Notes under the pieces: generated by a model
Told to the model about the DNA's origin: nothing
The model's input: the letters and a program-made list of their open reading frames with translations, nothing else
Database searches by the model: none
In this document: positions 18,738-28,024 of the stretch, in pieces
Layout: each line of letters begins with the position of its first letter
Position numbering within the stretch: position 1 is the stretch's first letter
From: Neobacillus kokaensis
GTDB taxonomy: Bacteria > Bacillota > Bacilli > Bacillales > Cytobacillaceae
Assembly: GCF_014656545.1 (NCBI RefSeq)
Contig: NZ_BNDS01000003.1
Span: 64,606-128,605 of the forward strand
DNA length: 64,000 bases
Reading direction: 5' to 3'
Made by a program: the position numbers and the translations under genes

Positions 18738-21700
18738 TTGAATGCAAAAATTATAAAAAGAAAAATCAGGTTTATTGTCGTACCAATCATTAATTATATT
18801 AGAAAAGTAACTCAGCGTAGAAACTATCAATACAGACGGTATTATGAAAAGCTAGATGTAATAGACCGGACCATTCTTTATGAGAGTCGTGATGGGAAAA
18901 GTATTACTGACAGCCCCTATGCCATATTTAAATATCTGCTGCATAATCCGGAATATAAGGACTATCAACATATTTGGTCTTTACATTGCTTTGATGATTT
19001 ACAAAGTGTAATGAATCAATATAAGGATTATAAAAATGTTAAGTTTGTTAAACGTAATTCGAAAGAATATCTCAAATGTTTAGCAGCTAGTAAGTACTTA
19101 ATCAATAACTCTACCTTTCAGTCTTTTTTCATTCCTAAAAGTGATCAGGTTTATATTAATACCTGGCATGGAACACCGCTGAAAAGTATGGGCTTTGATA
19201 TTCCGGGAAATCCATCATTATCACAAAACGTTGTTAGAAATTTTTTAAGTGCGGATTACTTGCTTAGTCCAAACGAACATACTTCGAACATGTTTTTAGA
19301 CAGCTATAAGTTGAAGGGAATCTATCCCGGGGAGATTATTGAAGAAGGTTATCCAAGAATTGATTTGACGCTTCAAACAAATCGCAGGCAATTCCAGGCG
19401 GTTTTAACCAGTACGGGTTTAACGATTGACTCATCTAAAAAAACGATTCTTTATGCTCCTACATGGAAAGGGACAAATGTTTCAAGAGCCAAGAATGATA
19501 TGTTCCAAATTATCGCTGATATGGCTTATTTAATAGATCAAGTCGGCCGGGAATACAACGTACTCATCAAGGTGCATCCATTTTTATATGCCGAGGCAAG
19601 GAAATTTCAGGAGATAAAGAATATTTTAGTTCCTGATTTTATTGATACAAATGAGCTGCTTAGTGCAGTGGACCTGCTAATCACTGACTACTCTAGTATC
19701 TTCTTTGATTATTTAGTAACGGATAAACCAATCCTTTTTTATGTCTGGGATTATGATGATTATAATGAAGAAAGAGGCCGTTCTTTGAGGGATAATGAAT
19801 TGCCGGGGCCCATTTTGTTTACCATTAAAGAAGTCATAGAGGCTGTGCAAAGCATTGGAGAAGTAAGCGTTGATTATAAAAATGTTTACAAAATGGCAAA
19901 AAACCGCTTTGTTAACCATGATGATGGAAGAGTAACAAAGAGAATTGTTGATTATATTTTTAATAATATCGATCCAGGCTTGAAGGTCATTCATCATCAA
20001 GACAAAGAAAAAAAGAAAATTCTCATCTATCCTGGCGGGATGATGAACAATGGCATCACCTCTTCGTTTATCAATTTAATGGATAATATCGATTTTAATC
20101 AGTATGACGTCAGTGTTTTTATCAATTCACCCTCTTCAAAAGAAGTATTAAATAATTTAGCAAAAGTAAATAAAAATGCCAGGTTCCTGTTTCGGAATGG
20201 GCAGGGGGTATATAGCATCTTTGAAATATATCGTGATAAATTTGTACATAACCGCGGAGCGCATACAGACTTTACTAAAAGGCTGTACCCTGAACAGGCT
20301 TATAAAAGGGAATTAAAAAGGTGTTTCGGCAGAACAAAATTTGATATTGCGATTGATTTTAGTGGTTATAGCTTATTTTGGGCTAAGTATTTACTAGCAA
20401 CTGATGCAAAGAAAAAAATCTGTTATATGCATAATGATCTGCTGTCAGACAGTGAGCGGAAGATAAATGGTCGCAGACCACACCGGATTAATTTAAGAGG
20501 ACTTTTTTCTGTCTATCATCGTTTCGACAAGCTTGTCAGCGTTTCATTAGGAACAATGGAGTTAAATAAAAAGAATTTGGCACAATATGCAGATAACTCT
20601 AAATTTGATTATGTAATGAACTCGATTAATGTTGAGAAAATATTAAGATTAAGTAATGAAGTGAATTCAGACAGTCAGGATGAATCGATAAATTCCGGTC
20701 AATTGATAGGCAATAAACCATTTAAGTCTTGGGCGGTTATCCAATATCCTGCAGAACATTTTGTTTGGAACCGGCCTCCAGGGTTAGAAGGCGCTGTACG
20801 GGTAACTCCAGCTGGAAACTATCTTGATCAAGAGGTAATGATTCTTAGGGAGGCATATACTGAAGCTGGCGGATGCTATAAGTTTGCTATAGAGGACCGG
20901 ATTGAAGGCTGGCTGGACCAAACCTGCTTTAAACTGCTTCCAGATAGTATTTTATCCGAAAAAGTAGTCAATAAATCGTTGATCCTGCAAAATGTCTCCG
21001 GCAATAGTATTTGGAATTTACCATATAAAGTTGAAGGTGTTCAGAAGGTATGTTCAAGCAAAGAATATAAAGGTGTCTTAGTAGATGTTGATATAGAGGT
21101 AAGGACGCAGCATGGCACTTACAGCCGGATTTCTGTTAATGGAGTACACCTCGGCTGGATTGATTCCTCTGCTTTAAAAATGGTTAAGAAAGAAAATGGA
21201 GTTAAGACGAGCCTCTTTAAATTGTGGAATCGACAAAAATATAAAAGGCACATTAGTCATTTAAGACGCTTAACAATAGCTGCGAATAGCGTTAAGGAAA
21301 TTGCCGCGGCAAATGAAGGAACGGTGGATCGATTAGAAATTCATAAGACTGAAGGCTTGTTAAACACCCAAGCCGTTCAAATGTCTGAATATATAGCAGT
21401 CAAAACAATCGAAGGTACAACTATACCAGAACCATCCAGTGAAAACTTTAATTTCATTAATATGGGAAGATTATCACCTGAAAAAGCTCAAGACAATTTA
21501 ATCAATGCTTTTGCTCGTTTTCATCAAAATCAACAAAACTCTAAGTTATATATTTTAGGGGCAGGTCCATTAAGAAAAGAGTTAGAGGATTTAATAGCAG
21601 AATTAAAGCTAAAAGATTCCGTTTTTCTCGTAGGTCAAGTTGAGAATCCTTTTATAATCATGAAAAAATGTGATTGCTTTGTTCTTTCCTCTCATTATGA

Positions 21701-21947
21701 GGGGCAGCCGATGGTACTTTTAGAGGCTTTAACACTTGGGATGAAAATTGTTGCAACCGATATTGTTGCAAATAGAACCGTATTAGAACACGGAAGGTAT
21801 GGTCTATTAGTAGAAAATAGTATTGAAGGTATAGAAAAAGGGTTGCAGGAGGCAGCTGAAAAGCAGCCAGCAGGAAATATGATTGAATTTCTGCCAGAAG
21901 AATACAACCAAAAGGCAATGGGAACATTCTATAAGGTTTTAAGTTAA
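18738..21947 (+). CDS. Fusion: TagF-type glycerophosphotransferase plus GT4 glycosyltransferase interrupted by two GW/SH3-like modules
   Basis: 1069 residues. Residues ~40-415 are a CDP-glycerol glycerophosphotransferase domain (TWHGTPLKSMG near 142, TDYSSIFFDY near 316). From ~428 (ILIYPGGMMNNGIT) a GT4-type GT-B fold begins. Its N-terminal Rossmann half runs to ~640 and its C-terminal half (NMGRLSPEK near 906, EGQPMVLLEAL near 988) resumes only at ~903. Between them sit two SH3/GW-like modules (~665-735 and ~747-817), each ending in a G-W dipeptide followed by a short strand. No signal peptide, so cytoplasmic. The protein could add both glycerol phosphate and a sugar to teichoic acid. The start is TTG behind AAGGGGTGG. 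It is paralogous to the gene at 23584, which has four modules. Confidence 0.85.
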   Translation: MNAKIIKRKIRFIVVPIINYIRKVTQRRNYQYRRYYEKLDVIDRTILYESRDGKSITDSPYAIFKYLLHNPEYKDYQHIWSLHCFDDLQSVMNQYKDYKNVKFVKRNSKEYLKCLAASKYLINNSTFQSFFIPKSDQVYINTWHGTPLKSMGFDIPGNPSLSQNVVRNFLSADYLLSPNEHTSNMFLDSYKLKGIYPGEIIEEGYPRIDLTLQTNRRQFQAVLTSTGLTIDSSKKTILYAPTWKGTNVSRAKNDMFQIIADMAYLIDQVGREYNVLIKVHPFLYAEARKFQEIKNILVPDFIDTNELLSAVDLLITDYSSIFFDYLVTDKPILFYVWDYDDYNEERGRSLRDNELPGPILFTIKEVIEAVQSIGEVSVDYKNVYKMAKNRFVNHDDGRVTKRIVDYIFNNIDPGLKVIHHQDKEKKKILIYPGGMMNNGITSSFINLMDNIDFNQYDVSVFINSPSSKEVLNNLAKVNKNARFLFRNGQGVYSIFEIYRDKFVHNRGAHTDFTKRLYPEQAYKRELKRCFGRTKFDIAIDFSGYSLFWAKYLLATDAKKKICYMHNDLLSDSERKINGRRPHRINLRGLFSVYHRFDKLVSVSLGTMELNKKNLAQYADNSKFDYVMNSINVEKILRLSNEVNSDSQDESINSGQLIGNKPFKSWAVIQYPAEHFVWNRPPGLEGAVRVTPAGNYLDQEVMILREAYTEAGGCYKFAIEDRIEGWLDQTCFKLLPDSILSEKVVNKSLILQNVSGNSIWNLPYKVEGVQKVCSSKEYKGVLVDVDIEVRTQHGTYSRISVNGVHLGWIDSSALKMVKKENGVKTSLFKLWNRQKYKRHISHLRRLTIAANSVKEIAAANEGTVDRLEIHKTEGLLNTQAVQMSEYIAVKTIEGTTIPEPSSENFNFINMGRLSPEKAQDNLINAFARFHQNQQNSKLYILGAGPLRKELEDLIAELKLKDSVFLVGQVENPFIIMKKCDCFVLSSHYEGQPMVLLEALTLGMKIVATDIVANRTVLEHGRYGLLVENSIEGIEKGLQEAAEKQPAGNMIEFLPEEYNQKAMGTFYKVLS

Positions 21948-21954
21948 AGAGTTA

Positions 21955-22123
21955 GAGGTAAAAACATTGTATTGTACTTGAAAAATTATTAAAGCTTGAC
22001 GATAATGGTATACAGGAGTAAAATGCAAGGCTGCTATGTGTACATGCAGCCTTGTAGTGTTTCTATAGGCAGGTAAAGTTTTTACCTCTATAATACTATG
22101 CCTCATGTTCAACCCTATGAGGC
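21955..22123 (+). promoter_or_regulatory. Structured intergenic leader with three inverted repeats
   Basis: An outer 11-bp pair GAGGTAAAAAC (21955-21965) / GTTTTTACCTC (22078-22088) encloses a strong hairpin CAAGGCTGC (22026-22034) / GCAGCCTTG (22046-22054). A third hairpin GCCTCAT ... ATGAGGC lies at about 22100-22123, close to the next ribosome binding site. None has a proper T-run, so they look more like a regulatory RNA leader than terminators. Function unknown. Confidence 0.4.
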
Positions 22124-22152
22124 TCTCCATTCAGCAGGTCTTTCATAAATAA

Positions 22153-23358
22153 TTGGTGAGGAGAGCGGTATCATTGTTATCAGCATTAAAAAAATCATCA
22201 CTATCAAAATTAGCTTATAAGCTTTTATTTAAAATGGTTTCGATTTTGCCGGCGAAACCAAACTTAATCATCTTTGAAAGCTTTCTTGGCAAGCAATATA
22301 GTGATAGCCCGAGAGCAATTTATGAGTATCTTAAAACCCACTATCCGGAATATGATTTGGTGTGGAGTGTTGACCCCCGATTTGAAAAGGGATTTGTAGA
22401 TAAAGGCGTTCCTTATGCAAGGCGTTTTTCGATTAAATGGCTGTTTTTAATGGCACAGGCACGATTCTGGGTGACTAACAGCCGTATGCCGCTTTGGATT
22501 CCAAAGCCTAAACATACTATATATTTGCAAACATGGCATGGCACTCCATTAAAGAAATTAGTCTTTGATATGAAGGAAGTGCGGATGCCGGGGACAACCA
22601 CAGAGGACTATAAGCAGCATTTCTATCAAGAATCTAGAAACTGGGATTACTTAATTTCTCCTAACCGTTATTCAACAGAAATCTTCAAACGGGCATTTAA
22701 ATTTGAAAAAAAACTGATTGAGTCAGGATACCCGCGGAATGATATTTTTTATAAACCGGAACGTGATGAGATAGCCAAGCGCTTTAAGGAAATCCATCAT
22801 CTCCCAAATGATAAGAAAATTATTCTTTATGCTCCAACATGGAGAGATAATCAGTTTTACCAGATTGGGAAATATAAAATGGATTTGCAGCTTGATTTAA
22901 CGTTACTGCAGCAGGAGCTTGGTGAGGAATATATAATCATTCTTCGGATGCATTATTTGGTTGCAGAGAACTTTAATCTTGATGCATTTAAAGGTTTTGC
23001 CTACGATTTTTCCAAACATGAAGATATCCAGGAGCTATATTTAATCAGTGATTTGCTGATTACTGATTATTCCTCTGTATTTTTCGATTACGCTAATTTA
23101 AAACGGCCGATGATCTTTTTTACGTATGATTTAGATGAATATAAAGAGGATATTAGAGGTTTTTATTTCAATCTTGCCGAAAAGGCACCTGGACCGCTTG
23201 TTAAAACAACCGCAGAAGTCATTGAGGCAATCAAAGGATACGAAGAAAATAAAGTTTATGCCGATAAAATGAATGAATTCTATCAACAATTTTGTTATTT
23301 AGAAGATGGCCATGCGGCTGAACGGGTTGTAAATGAAGTCATTCTAAAAAATAAATAG
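22153..23358 (+). CDS. CDP-glycerol glycerophosphotransferase, single-domain (TagF/TagB family)
   Basis: A 401-residue frame containing one complete glycerophosphotransferase domain: FESFLGKQYSDSPR near 42, QTWHGTPLKK near 126 and TDYSSVFFDY near 304, ending in LEDGHAAERVV as in the second domain of the protein at 12152, which it resembles most. The TTG at 22153 overlaps GGTGAGGAGAG, which reads as a ribosome binding site. The real start is therefore more likely the TTG at 22174, giving 394 residues. N-terminal basic/hydrophobic residues suggest peripheral membrane association. It lies between the two fusion proteins and probably acts on the same polymer. Confidence 0.85.
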   Translation: MVRRAVSLLSALKKSSLSKLAYKLLFKMVSILPAKPNLIIFESFLGKQYSDSPRAIYEYLKTHYPEYDLVWSVDPRFEKGFVDKGVPYARRFSIKWLFLMAQARFWVTNSRMPLWIPKPKHTIYLQTWHGTPLKKLVFDMKEVRMPGTTTEDYKQHFYQESRNWDYLISPNRYSTEIFKRAFKFEKKLIESGYPRNDIFYKPERDEIAKRFKEIHHLPNDKKIILYAPTWRDNQFYQIGKYKMDLQLDLTLLQQELGEEYIIILRMHYLVAENFNLDAFKGFAYDFSKHEDIQELYLISDLLITDYSSVFFDYANLKRPMIFFTYDLDEYKEDIRGFYFNLAEKAPGPLVKTTAEVIEAIKGYEENKVYADKMNEFYQQFCYLEDGHAAERVVNEVILKNK

Positions 23359-23372
23359 CCGTTTTTTATGGA

Positions 23373-23418
23373 ATACATGACGGGCACAATTACTATTTGT
23401 GTCTGTCATGTATTTTTT
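23373..23418 (+). terminator. Rho-independent terminator
   Basis: ATACATGAC-GGCACAAA ... TTTGTGTC-GTCATGTATTTTTTT, a long stem with a T7 run. Confidence 0.9.
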
Positions 23419-23509
23419 TGTTTTTAAGGAATTAGATGTAAAACAATTCCCCTATGTATACCTGTTTGATTTGTGGAAAAAACTGTATTAGATCGGGTTT
23501 TTACATGTA

Positions 23510-23538
23510 TTGACCTCTATTGAGCAAATCTTTAATAG
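23510..23538 (+). promoter_or_regulatory. Candidate sigma-A promoter for 23584
   Basis: TTGACC, 17-base spacer, TAATAG, about 50 bases before the ATG at 23587. Reasonable but not perfect match to TTGACA-N17-TATAAT. Confidence 0.4.
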
Positions 23539-23583
23539 ATGATCGTTACAAAAAGACAAGCAGGATAAGGGAGCTGTAGAGTT

Positions 23584-26500
23584 TTGATGAACAAAAAGGT
23601 ATTAAAAAGACGGGCCAAGTTTTTGTTCGACCCGCTGTATCAGTATGTTAGAAAGACGAGCCATCGGAGGAATTATCAATATACACGATATCATGAAAAA
23701 TTAAAGGTATTGGATAATACAATCCTTTATGAAAGCAGGGACGGGAAAAGCATGACCGATAGTCCTTATGCCATTTTTAAATATTTATTACATCATCCCG
23801 ATTATCAGGATTACAAGCATATATGGTCTGTGAACAGCTTTGAAGAATTACGCTATGTGATCAATCAATATCGAAATTTGAAAAATGTCTCTTTTGTCAA
23901 AAGAAACTCGCGGGAATATGTTAAACGGCTGGCTACAAGTAAATATTTAATCAATAACTCCACCTTTCAGTCTTTCTTTACTCCCAAAACTAATCAAGTT
24001 TATATCAATACCTGGCATGGGACTCCGTTAAAAAGCATGGGATTTGATATCCCGGGGAATCCGTCCAACTCACACAATGTTGTCCGGAATTTTCTCAGCG
24101 CTGATTATTTATTAAGCCCGAATGAACATACAACCGATATGTTTCTCGACAGTTATAAGCTGAGAGGGATTTACAATGGTGAAATACTTCAGGAAGGCTA
24201 CCCAAGGATTGACCTTACTTATCAAAGCGACCCTAGCCAGATTAAAGTTTATCTCAGCGAATTAGGTGTAGGTATTGACCCCGATAAGCAGACAATTCTA
24301 TACGCCCCAACTTGGAAAGGAACTAATGTCACGAAGGCGAAGAATGACATGTTTCAAATTATTGCAGACATGAATTACCTAAAAGAACAAGTGGGTAAGA
24401 CCTATAATCTACTCATTAAAGTGCACCCATATCTATACGAGACGGCAAGAAATTATGAGCAGATAAAGAAACAATTAATTCCAGATTATGTTGATACAAA
24501 TGAGCTCCTAAGTACGGTGGATGTATTAATTACCGACTATTCCAGTATCTTTTTTGATTATTTGGTGACCGATAAACCAATTCTTTTCTATGTCTGGGAC
24601 TATGATGATTACAATGATGAACGAGGTCGTTATTTAGAGGATGATGAACTACCGGGGCCGACTCTATTTACAATTCAGGAAGTGGCAGATGCTATCGAGG
24701 ATCTCAACAAGGTACTTGCGGATTTTGCAAAAGTATATCAGCAGGCAAAAGTACGATTTACCAATCATGATAATGGCAAGGTAACAGAACGAGTCGTTGA
24801 TTATATTTTTAAAGGAAGCAAAGCCCCGCTAAATGTTATCGATGGATTAGAGCCGTCCAAAAAGAAAATTTTGATTTATCCTGGCGGGATGATGAATAAC
24901 GGAATCACGGCTTCTTTTATTAATTTGATGGACAATGTTGATTTTGACCGATATGATGTCAGCGTGTTTATGAAGCCGACGAATTCCAAGGAAGCATTAA
25001 ATAATATGGAGAAGGTCAATAAAAAGGTCCGATTCCTATTTCGCAGCGGGATGCCGATGTATAGTTTTCATGAGGTTTACCGTGATAAAGTTATCCATAA
25101 CCGTGGTGCACATACTCCATTTATGAAAAAGCTTTATCCGGAAAAGGCGTATAAGCGTGATTGCAGTCGCTTATTCGGCAGAACTCAGTTTGATTATGTG
25201 ATTGACTTTAGCGGGTACAGTTTGTATTGGGCAAAATATATTCTTGCCAACGAGGCAAAGAAAAAAATTTGTTATCTTCATAGCAATCTGTTGTCAGATA
25301 GCGAGAAGGTAATTAATGGACGTAGACCGCATCGAATCAATTTAAGAGGACTGTTTTCTGTCTATGATCGATTTGACAAGCTTGTCAGTGTTTCACAAGG
25401 CACTATGGAGGTTAATAAACAGAACTTAGCCAAATATGCAGAGGAAGAAAAGTTTGATTTTGTCATGAACTCGATTAATCATGAAAAAATATTACGCATG
25501 GCGGAGGAAGAGGATGAAGTTAAGGAGGCTGTTCCTCACACGGATCATAAAGAGACGGTCATAAGTAATATTATTTTTAAGTCAGCAGCAATCATTATTC
25601 AGCCCGAAGATCATGATGTATGGAATCGCCCGCCAAGTGTGAACGGGGCTGAAAAAATTGCTCCAGCCAAATATTATGTAAATAAAGAGGTCGCCATTTT
25701 ACGTGAAGCTAAATATGGGATAGATGGCTACTACAAGTTTTCTGTCAATGATCGGATTGTCGGCTGGCTCGCCAGGGAATGCTTTGAGTTATTGCCAGAT
25801 CGGATTTTATCTGAAAACGCGGTAAACAAAGTAGCAGTTGTGAGTCATGTTTACGGTCATGATATTTGGAGCGAACCTTATAAAACGGAAGGGGCCGCAA
25901 AAATATCATCCGCCACAGACTATAAAGGGATGATGGTCACCGTTGATGCAGAGGCGAGAACCTATCGCGGCATCTATAGCAGGTTTTCAATTAATGGAGC
26001 GGTCATTGGCTGGATTGAGTCCTCGGCCTTAACCGTGTTAAAAGAAACAGCTGCTAAGGGAAGGATAAAGACCTCTGTCTTTCAAATCGCCAATTATCGA
26101 AAAACACGTTCATTTCTCAACAATCGAACGCTTGAGGAAAAAAATTTATATGAGCTCGCAGTCATTTCTAATCCAGGAAGTTTTATCGTATGGTCGAAAC
26201 CTTATCCGAATCCTGGAAGACAAAAAGTGATGGCTGCCAATGAATTAGCCGATGCCAAAGTGATTGTAACGAAAAGTAATAAGACCGCTAAAGGTACGTA
26301 TTATTTATTCTTTAACGATGGGAAACGAATCGGCTGGCTTGACAAACATGCCTTTACGTTGCTGAAGGAACCTGTTATTTATACGGAAAATGCCGTTAAA
26401 AAGACAGCCGATATAAAGTTAAGAGATAGCGACGTTATTTGGAGGAAATTGCCGGGGGTTGTTGATGCAGAAATGTTAGCTGACATTCAAAAATTTAATG

Positions 26501-27171
26501 GTAAAACGGTAATAATAGATAAGGAAGCGCGCACCATTGATGAAGTTTATTATCATATTAGTTACGAAGCTGAGCCAATCGGCTGGTTAAATAAGCGTGC
26601 GTTTGAAAATGTCAAAACTTTAGGTATACTGCGCGGTGGCAGATTTATAGCTGAACCATCCAAGGAACACTATAATTTTATCACCATGGGGCGGCTTTCT
26701 CCCGAAAAAGGACAAGATAATTTAATTCAAGCCTTTGCCCGGCTTCATAAAGACAATGAGAACACAAAACTCTATATTTTAGGCGAAGGGCCATTGCGAC
26801 CTGAGTTGGAAAATTTAATTTCAGAGCTTGGAGTTGAAGATAGTGTTTATCTTCTAGGACAGGTTGAAAATCCGTTTCGTTTTATGAAAAAATGCGATTG
26901 CTTTGTGTTGTCTTCCCATTATGAAGGGCAGCCAATGGTATTACTGGAGGCAATGACTCATGGAATGAAAATCGTTGCAACCGATATCGTGGCAAATAGA
27001 ACTGTCCTAGAGGATGGCAAGTATGGGTTGTTAGTCGAAAACAGCATTGATGGACTTGAGAACGGTTTAAAACAGATGTTGAAGGACGAGTCCGATTATA
27101 AAGCGGAAATGTTTGTACCAAGCGAGTACAATAATCGTGCTATGGGAACGTTTTACAAAATTTTTGAATAA
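23584..27171 (+). CDS. Fusion: TagF-type glycerophosphotransferase plus GT4 glycosyltransferase interrupted by four GW/SH3-like modules
   Basis: 1195 residues, a close paralogue of the protein at 18738. The glycerophosphotransferase domain has TWHGTPLKSMG near 143 and TDYSSIFFDY near 317. The GT4 N-terminal half starts near 425 and the C-terminal half near 1029 (TMGRLSPEKGQDN; EGQPMVLLEAM near 1113). Between the halves lie four SH3/GW-like modules beginning near 667, 749, 858 and 939, each about 70 residues with an early W-x-x-P/L-like site and a closing G-W. The two extra modules account for the length difference. ATG 23587 is the probable start; the TTG at 23584 is just upstream. Cytoplasmic, no signal. 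It probably decorates or extends teichoic acid; the sugar donor is unknown. Confidence 0.85.
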   Translation: MMNKKVLKRRAKFLFDPLYQYVRKTSHRRNYQYTRYHEKLKVLDNTILYESRDGKSMTDSPYAIFKYLLHHPDYQDYKHIWSVNSFEELRYVINQYRNLKNVSFVKRNSREYVKRLATSKYLINNSTFQSFFTPKTNQVYINTWHGTPLKSMGFDIPGNPSNSHNVVRNFLSADYLLSPNEHTTDMFLDSYKLRGIYNGEILQEGYPRIDLTYQSDPSQIKVYLSELGVGIDPDKQTILYAPTWKGTNVTKAKNDMFQIIADMNYLKEQVGKTYNLLIKVHPYLYETARNYEQIKKQLIPDYVDTNELLSTVDVLITDYSSIFFDYLVTDKPILFYVWDYDDYNDERGRYLEDDELPGPTLFTIQEVADAIEDLNKVLADFAKVYQQAKVRFTNHDNGKVTERVVDYIFKGSKAPLNVIDGLEPSKKKILIYPGGMMNNGITASFINLMDNVDFDRYDVSVFMKPTNSKEALNNMEKVNKKVRFLFRSGMPMYSFHEVYRDKVIHNRGAHTPFMKKLYPEKAYKRDCSRLFGRTQFDYVIDFSGYSLYWAKYILANEAKKKICYLHSNLLSDSEKVINGRRPHRINLRGLFSVYDRFDKLVSVSQGTMEVNKQNLAKYAEEEKFDFVMNSINHEKILRMAEEEDEVKEAVPHTDHKETVISNIIFKSAAIIIQPEDHDVWNRPPSVNGAEKIAPAKYYVNKEVAILREAKYGIDGYYKFSVNDRIVGWLARECFELLPDRILSENAVNKVAVVSHVYGHDIWSEPYKTEGAAKISSATDYKGMMVTVDAEARTYRGIYSRFSINGAVIGWIESSALTVLKETAAKGRIKTSVFQIANYRKTRSFLNNRTLEEKNLYELAVISNPGSFIVWSKPYPNPGRQKVMAANELADAKVIVTKSNKTAKGTYYLFFNDGKRIGWLDKHAFTLLKEPVIYTENAVKKTADIKLRDSDVIWRKLPGVVDAEMLADIQKFNGKTVIIDKEARTIDEVYYHISYEAEPIGWLNKRAFENVKTLGILRGGRFIAEPSKEHYNFITMGRLSPEKGQDNLIQAFARLHKDNENTKLYILGEGPLRPELENLISELGVEDSVYLLGQVENPFRFMKKCDCFVLSSHYEGQPMVLLEAMTHGMKIVATDIVANRTVLEDGKYGLLVENSIDGLENGLKQMLKDESDYKAEMFVPSEYNNRAMGTFYKIFE

Positions 27172-27173
27172 AA

Positions 27174-27212
27174 GAAAACCCGAAAGTCATCGGATGATTT
27201 TCGGGTTATTCC
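27174..27212 (+). terminator. Rho-independent terminator
   Basis: AACCCGAAAGTCAT ... ATGATTTTCGGGTT stem just after the stop codon, followed by a T-rich stretch. Confidence 0.85.
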
Positions 27213-27321
27213 ATTTTCTTTTTTTAAGTAAATATGACGTTTTTTTCATTTAGATGAAAAAGTTTACAGGGGACTATTTACTTCTTATTTAAAATTCAGG
27301 ATAGTAGTATATTTCTTCTCA

Positions 27322-27426
27322 TTGGACGAAAATAATAAATTAATCATGGAATCATCCAAAAGATGGTATCAAGTTAACTTAGAAGATGGAAAAAATGACT
27401 GAGTATGTACATCATACTTGGTTAAG
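27322..27426 (+). pseudogene. Probable SH3b-domain remnant
   Basis: One frame reads like an SH3b tail (RWYQVNLEDGKND, stop, VCTSYL). An in-frame TGA at 27400-27402 stands where bacterial SH3 domains usually have the W of a G/N-W-V motif. There is no start codon or ribosome binding site and the rest of the frame is broken. It may be a decayed piece of a neighbouring SH3-containing gene such as the autolysin or a fusion protein. Confidence 0.3.
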
Positions 27427-27504
27427 AATTACAATAGTCCTGGTGCCGACTGCCTAAAGGTTTACCTCATTTTCCATTTGGGTATTTTATGGAAAATTTT
27501 TAGA

Positions 27505-27533
27505 TTGAAATTTAAGATTCTTAGATTTATAAT
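27505..27533 (+). promoter_or_regulatory. Sigma-A promoter for tagD
   Basis: TTGAAA, 17-base spacer, TATAAT, giving a leader of roughly 85 bases before the tagD ATG at 27626. The rest of the 27213-27625 spacer shows only the SH3 remnant. Confidence 0.65.
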
Positions 27534-27625
27534 GATATGGTGTAGTTTTATAAAACAAAATTCGACTTTTTCTTGAATAAAAAATAAACCATTTTCCCAC
27601 AATAAAATCAGGAGGATTATCTCTT

Positions 27626-28024
27626 ATGAAAAAAGTTTTAACATACGGAACATTTGATTTACTCCATTTTGGACATATCAATTTGCTCCGCCGTGCCAAA
27701 GATTTAGGCGATTACCTTATTGTTGGCCTTTCCACTGATGAATTTAACAAAGGGAAGAATAAACAGGCATATCACAGCTTTGATAATCGAAAAATGATTC
27801 TGGAATCCATCCGTTATGTAGACGAAGTAATTCCTGAAAATACATGGGATCAGAAAATCCAAGATGTTATTGACCATAATGTTGATATTTTCGTTATGGG
27901 CGATGATTGGAAAGGCAAATTTGATTTCCTTAAAGATTATTGTGAAGTTGTTTATTTACCAAGAACAATTGGTATTTCAACTTCTAAGATTAAAGATGAC
28001 TTAAATGTGGTAAAGAATGGCTAG
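27626..28024 (+). CDS. tagD: Glycerol-3-phosphate cytidylyltransferase
   Basis: 132 residues, the usual TagD length. It makes CDP-glycerol from CTP and glycerol 3-phosphate, the donor for all glycerophosphotransferases in this locus. The nucleotidyltransferase motif HFGH is at ~14-17 after YGTFDLL, and RTIGISTSKIK near 112-122 matches the family's RTEGISTT signature with two substitutions. AGGAGG lies upstream of the ATG. It overlaps tagB by eight bases, so the two are translationally coupled. Confidence 0.95.
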   Translation: MKKVLTYGTFDLLHFGHINLLRRAKDLGDYLIVGLSTDEFNKGKNKQAYHSFDNRKMILESIRYVDEVIPENTWDQKIQDVIDHNVDIFVMGDDWKGKFDFLKDYCEVVYLPRTIGISTSKIKDDLNVVKNG

